Of a stretch of DNA of 47,382 bases, positions 45,596-47,382 are shown piece after piece. The stretch lies in assembly GCA_002751075.1 (NCBI GenBank), contig NAOQ01000038.1:130973-178354 (forward strand), read 5' to 3'. The stretch comes from Ichthyophonus hoferi. Its lineage: Eukaryota > Opisthokonta > Ichthyosporea > Ichthyophonida > Ichthyophonidae. A program made the position numbers and the translations under genes. Numbering within the stretch: the first letter of the stretch is position 1; each line of letters starts with the position of its first letter. Under the pieces are notes generated by a model. It was not told where the DNA came from. It did not search any database and worked only from the letters and a program-made list of their open reading frames with translations.

Positions 45596-47382
45596 TTTTT
45601 AAATGGTAGTCATAGCAACGGGGAGAAAAATGATTAGAGCATGATTTGTGAGCTGACCTCATGCATTTTTGTTATTTTTAACACTTGTGTAGTAGTAGAT
45701 GGTAATGGATGTATAAAGATAAGATATGCATATATGTGCATAGAATTCTGTGTGCAAACATACATATAATATTTGTTTTAACATGCGTCTTTATATAATT
45801 ATCCATTCCTTCATGCATACTTACACGAACTAAAATTTAAAACAAAACGTCACAGTTGTATTAGTATTTAAATGCTATATTTGGTAGAAATATGTATGGT
45901 TCGGTCCTTGGAACAAAAATAGTTTTAGTGATAGGTGATAATACTGTTTATTGTGTAGTAACTGTCATGACAACCAAGTAGTAAGGTCTTATTCAAACTC
46001 ATACTAGTTAAACAAAATATAGTAAATAGATGCAATTTGCCATACTTATTCTATCGCATTAATCACTTTTATTATTTATTTATTGTCTTGGTTATTTTTA
46101 AGGTTTAAATCAATGGTGTGACTTTTTCGTTTCTATATTACATTATATATCTTGGTTGCTAGGGAGCAGGACTCTGAATTCCGGTATATTACTTATAGTA
46201 GAAAATTGGTAATGATTTTCATATGGAAAATAAATCATTCCTGCGGTAAGAAAAGTCAATCACCTTATCTACTTTTGGCCGACTTGCTCTGTAACGTTTA
46301 TAATTTCCTTATTCTTGATTTTGTTAATTTTATGATTATTGACATCGTTCGTTTGTTTTGATATGATTCTCTGGGAATATTCTTAATATTTAATAATTTA
46401 CTTTTTATTTTACTTTTTTTATCATACATGAAATACATCATTCTGAACACATGTGAGATAAATAGCTCGTTTTATCTTCAAGTTAAAACAGGAATATTTA
46501 ATTAATTTGGATATTTTTTCATAAAGCTATAATCTTTTTATACTATTAGCAATTATTATTACCTATGAATTTTGGGATTTTTTTAAATGCTATCCAAGAT
46601 GATCGATCAAAAATGAACCAGCCAATGACAGAGGCCCTGCGACTATGCAATAAACCATTTCAGATCATATATTTTGGGGGTCCAGATAACACATTGCTTA
46701 GATATTTTGCCTAAGACAAGTCGTGCTGATTTATTTAATATTAATAAATGTCTTAGCATATCTGTACTCTGTGTACGAAAAGGGGTACGTTAAACCCTCA
46801 CTTAATTCGATATTATCTCTCCTTCTAAACGAACATAGGTCACAGAAACTTTCCTGTCTCTACTTATTATTTCCAACAAGTAGGAAAATGGTTTTCTGTT
46901 TTATATTGATCTTTTGATTGAAACTACCAAAATGTTTAATATTTCCAACCATTCTATGACTCCACTTTACTCTTTTTAAAAAATATGAGCCTATAAAGAA
47001 ACTCTTTTTCATGTATTGTAGTGTTGTAGCTAACTATCACTATCAAACAATCATCACTTATAAAGGACACATCCGGCCCATACAATAGCTACCTACATGC
47101 ACTATGAGAAGGAATGGCGAGATTCCGGTGCAGGGACCCCAATCAAAATGTTTTTTGGCATGTAAAATGTCAGAATTTAGCTATTATTATGAAATCTGAT
47201 AGTAGCGTATTCTGGTAAATTGTAAATTCTAGATATGATCAATCTGTTAAGTTTGAACGCGCCGAATCGACCCTATTGGGTTGTAATGGCTTTCTAATAC
47301 TTTGAGCTTGGGCAAATATTGGCATTTTTTTCATATCATTTGAGAGGTATTTCAAAAAAAAAAAAAAAAAAAAAAAAAAAAA
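45596..47382. other. 3' flank and intergenic DNA, no gene recognised
   Basis: AT-rich DNA after the MTFR1/PRR11-like gene. A short open stretch at 46168-46211 between an AG and a GT looks exon-like but has no partner. The window ends in a 29-base A run (47354-47382). Confidence 0.45.
47354..47382. repeat. Poly(A) run at the window end
   Basis: 29 consecutive A at the edge of the window. It could be a homopolymer where the contig breaks or the start of a retroposed sequence on the far side; the sequence inside the window does not decide. Confidence 0.9.

Noticed and set aside
1-47382. tRNA genes, rRNA genes and CRISPR arrays
   Set aside because: No A/B-box pairs with a cloverleaf, no rRNA-like blocks and no spaced direct repeats were found by eye; the simple repeats present are microsatellites.

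Overview
The window reads as nuclear DNA of an animal. Its genes are split by GT-AG introns, mostly 0.2-1.2 kb long with GTATGT/GTAAGT-type donors. Intergenic DNA is AT-rich, microsatellites are common, there are two assembly gaps, and the protein families are metazoan (multi-EGF secreted protein, SLC45 transporter, family 92 glycosyltransferase, MTFR1/PRR11-like protein). The compact AT-rich layout would suit an early-branching animal such as a demosponge, but that is inference; nothing in the window names the species.

Layout. 1-4287: tandem duplication, period about 2.8 kb, carrying two BTB/POZ-type genes on the minus strand; the left one runs off the window. 4937-6600: fossil 3' part of a Ty1/copia retrotransposon. 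6778-7380: partial, broken SLC45 copy on the plus strand that keeps intron sequence, so it is a DNA-level inverted duplicate of the gene 15 kb away. 7651-12153 (-): complete six-exon GT92 glycosyltransferase, 499 aa. 12154-18262: intergenic, with a 662-base gap and long purine-rich tracts. 18263-22574 (-): six-exon SLC45-type proton/sugar symporter with an apparent one-base frame error in its last exon. 22575-25968: intergenic. 25969-34752 (+): secreted protein with signal peptide, a beta-sandwich-like domain, six EGF repeats and a second beta-sandwich-like domain, in 13 visible exons. A second gap inside this gene is flanked by an identical 170-base repeat. 34753-38854: intergenic. 38855-45595 (+): 12-exon proline- and glutamine-rich protein whose C-terminus matches the MTFR1/PRR11 group. 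45596-47382: no gene recognised; ends in a run of A.

The genes do not form an operon-like unit. Exon models were joined by hand from splice consensus and reading phase; in GT92, the EGF gene and most of the MTFR1/PRR11-like gene every junction is phase-consistent, which is strong internal support. Family names rest on motifs recognised by eye, with no database search. The most notable items are the EGF/beta-sandwich architecture, the MTFR1/PRR11-like gene, the local inverted SLC45 duplicate, the BTB tandem pair and the likely assembly artefact around the second gap.
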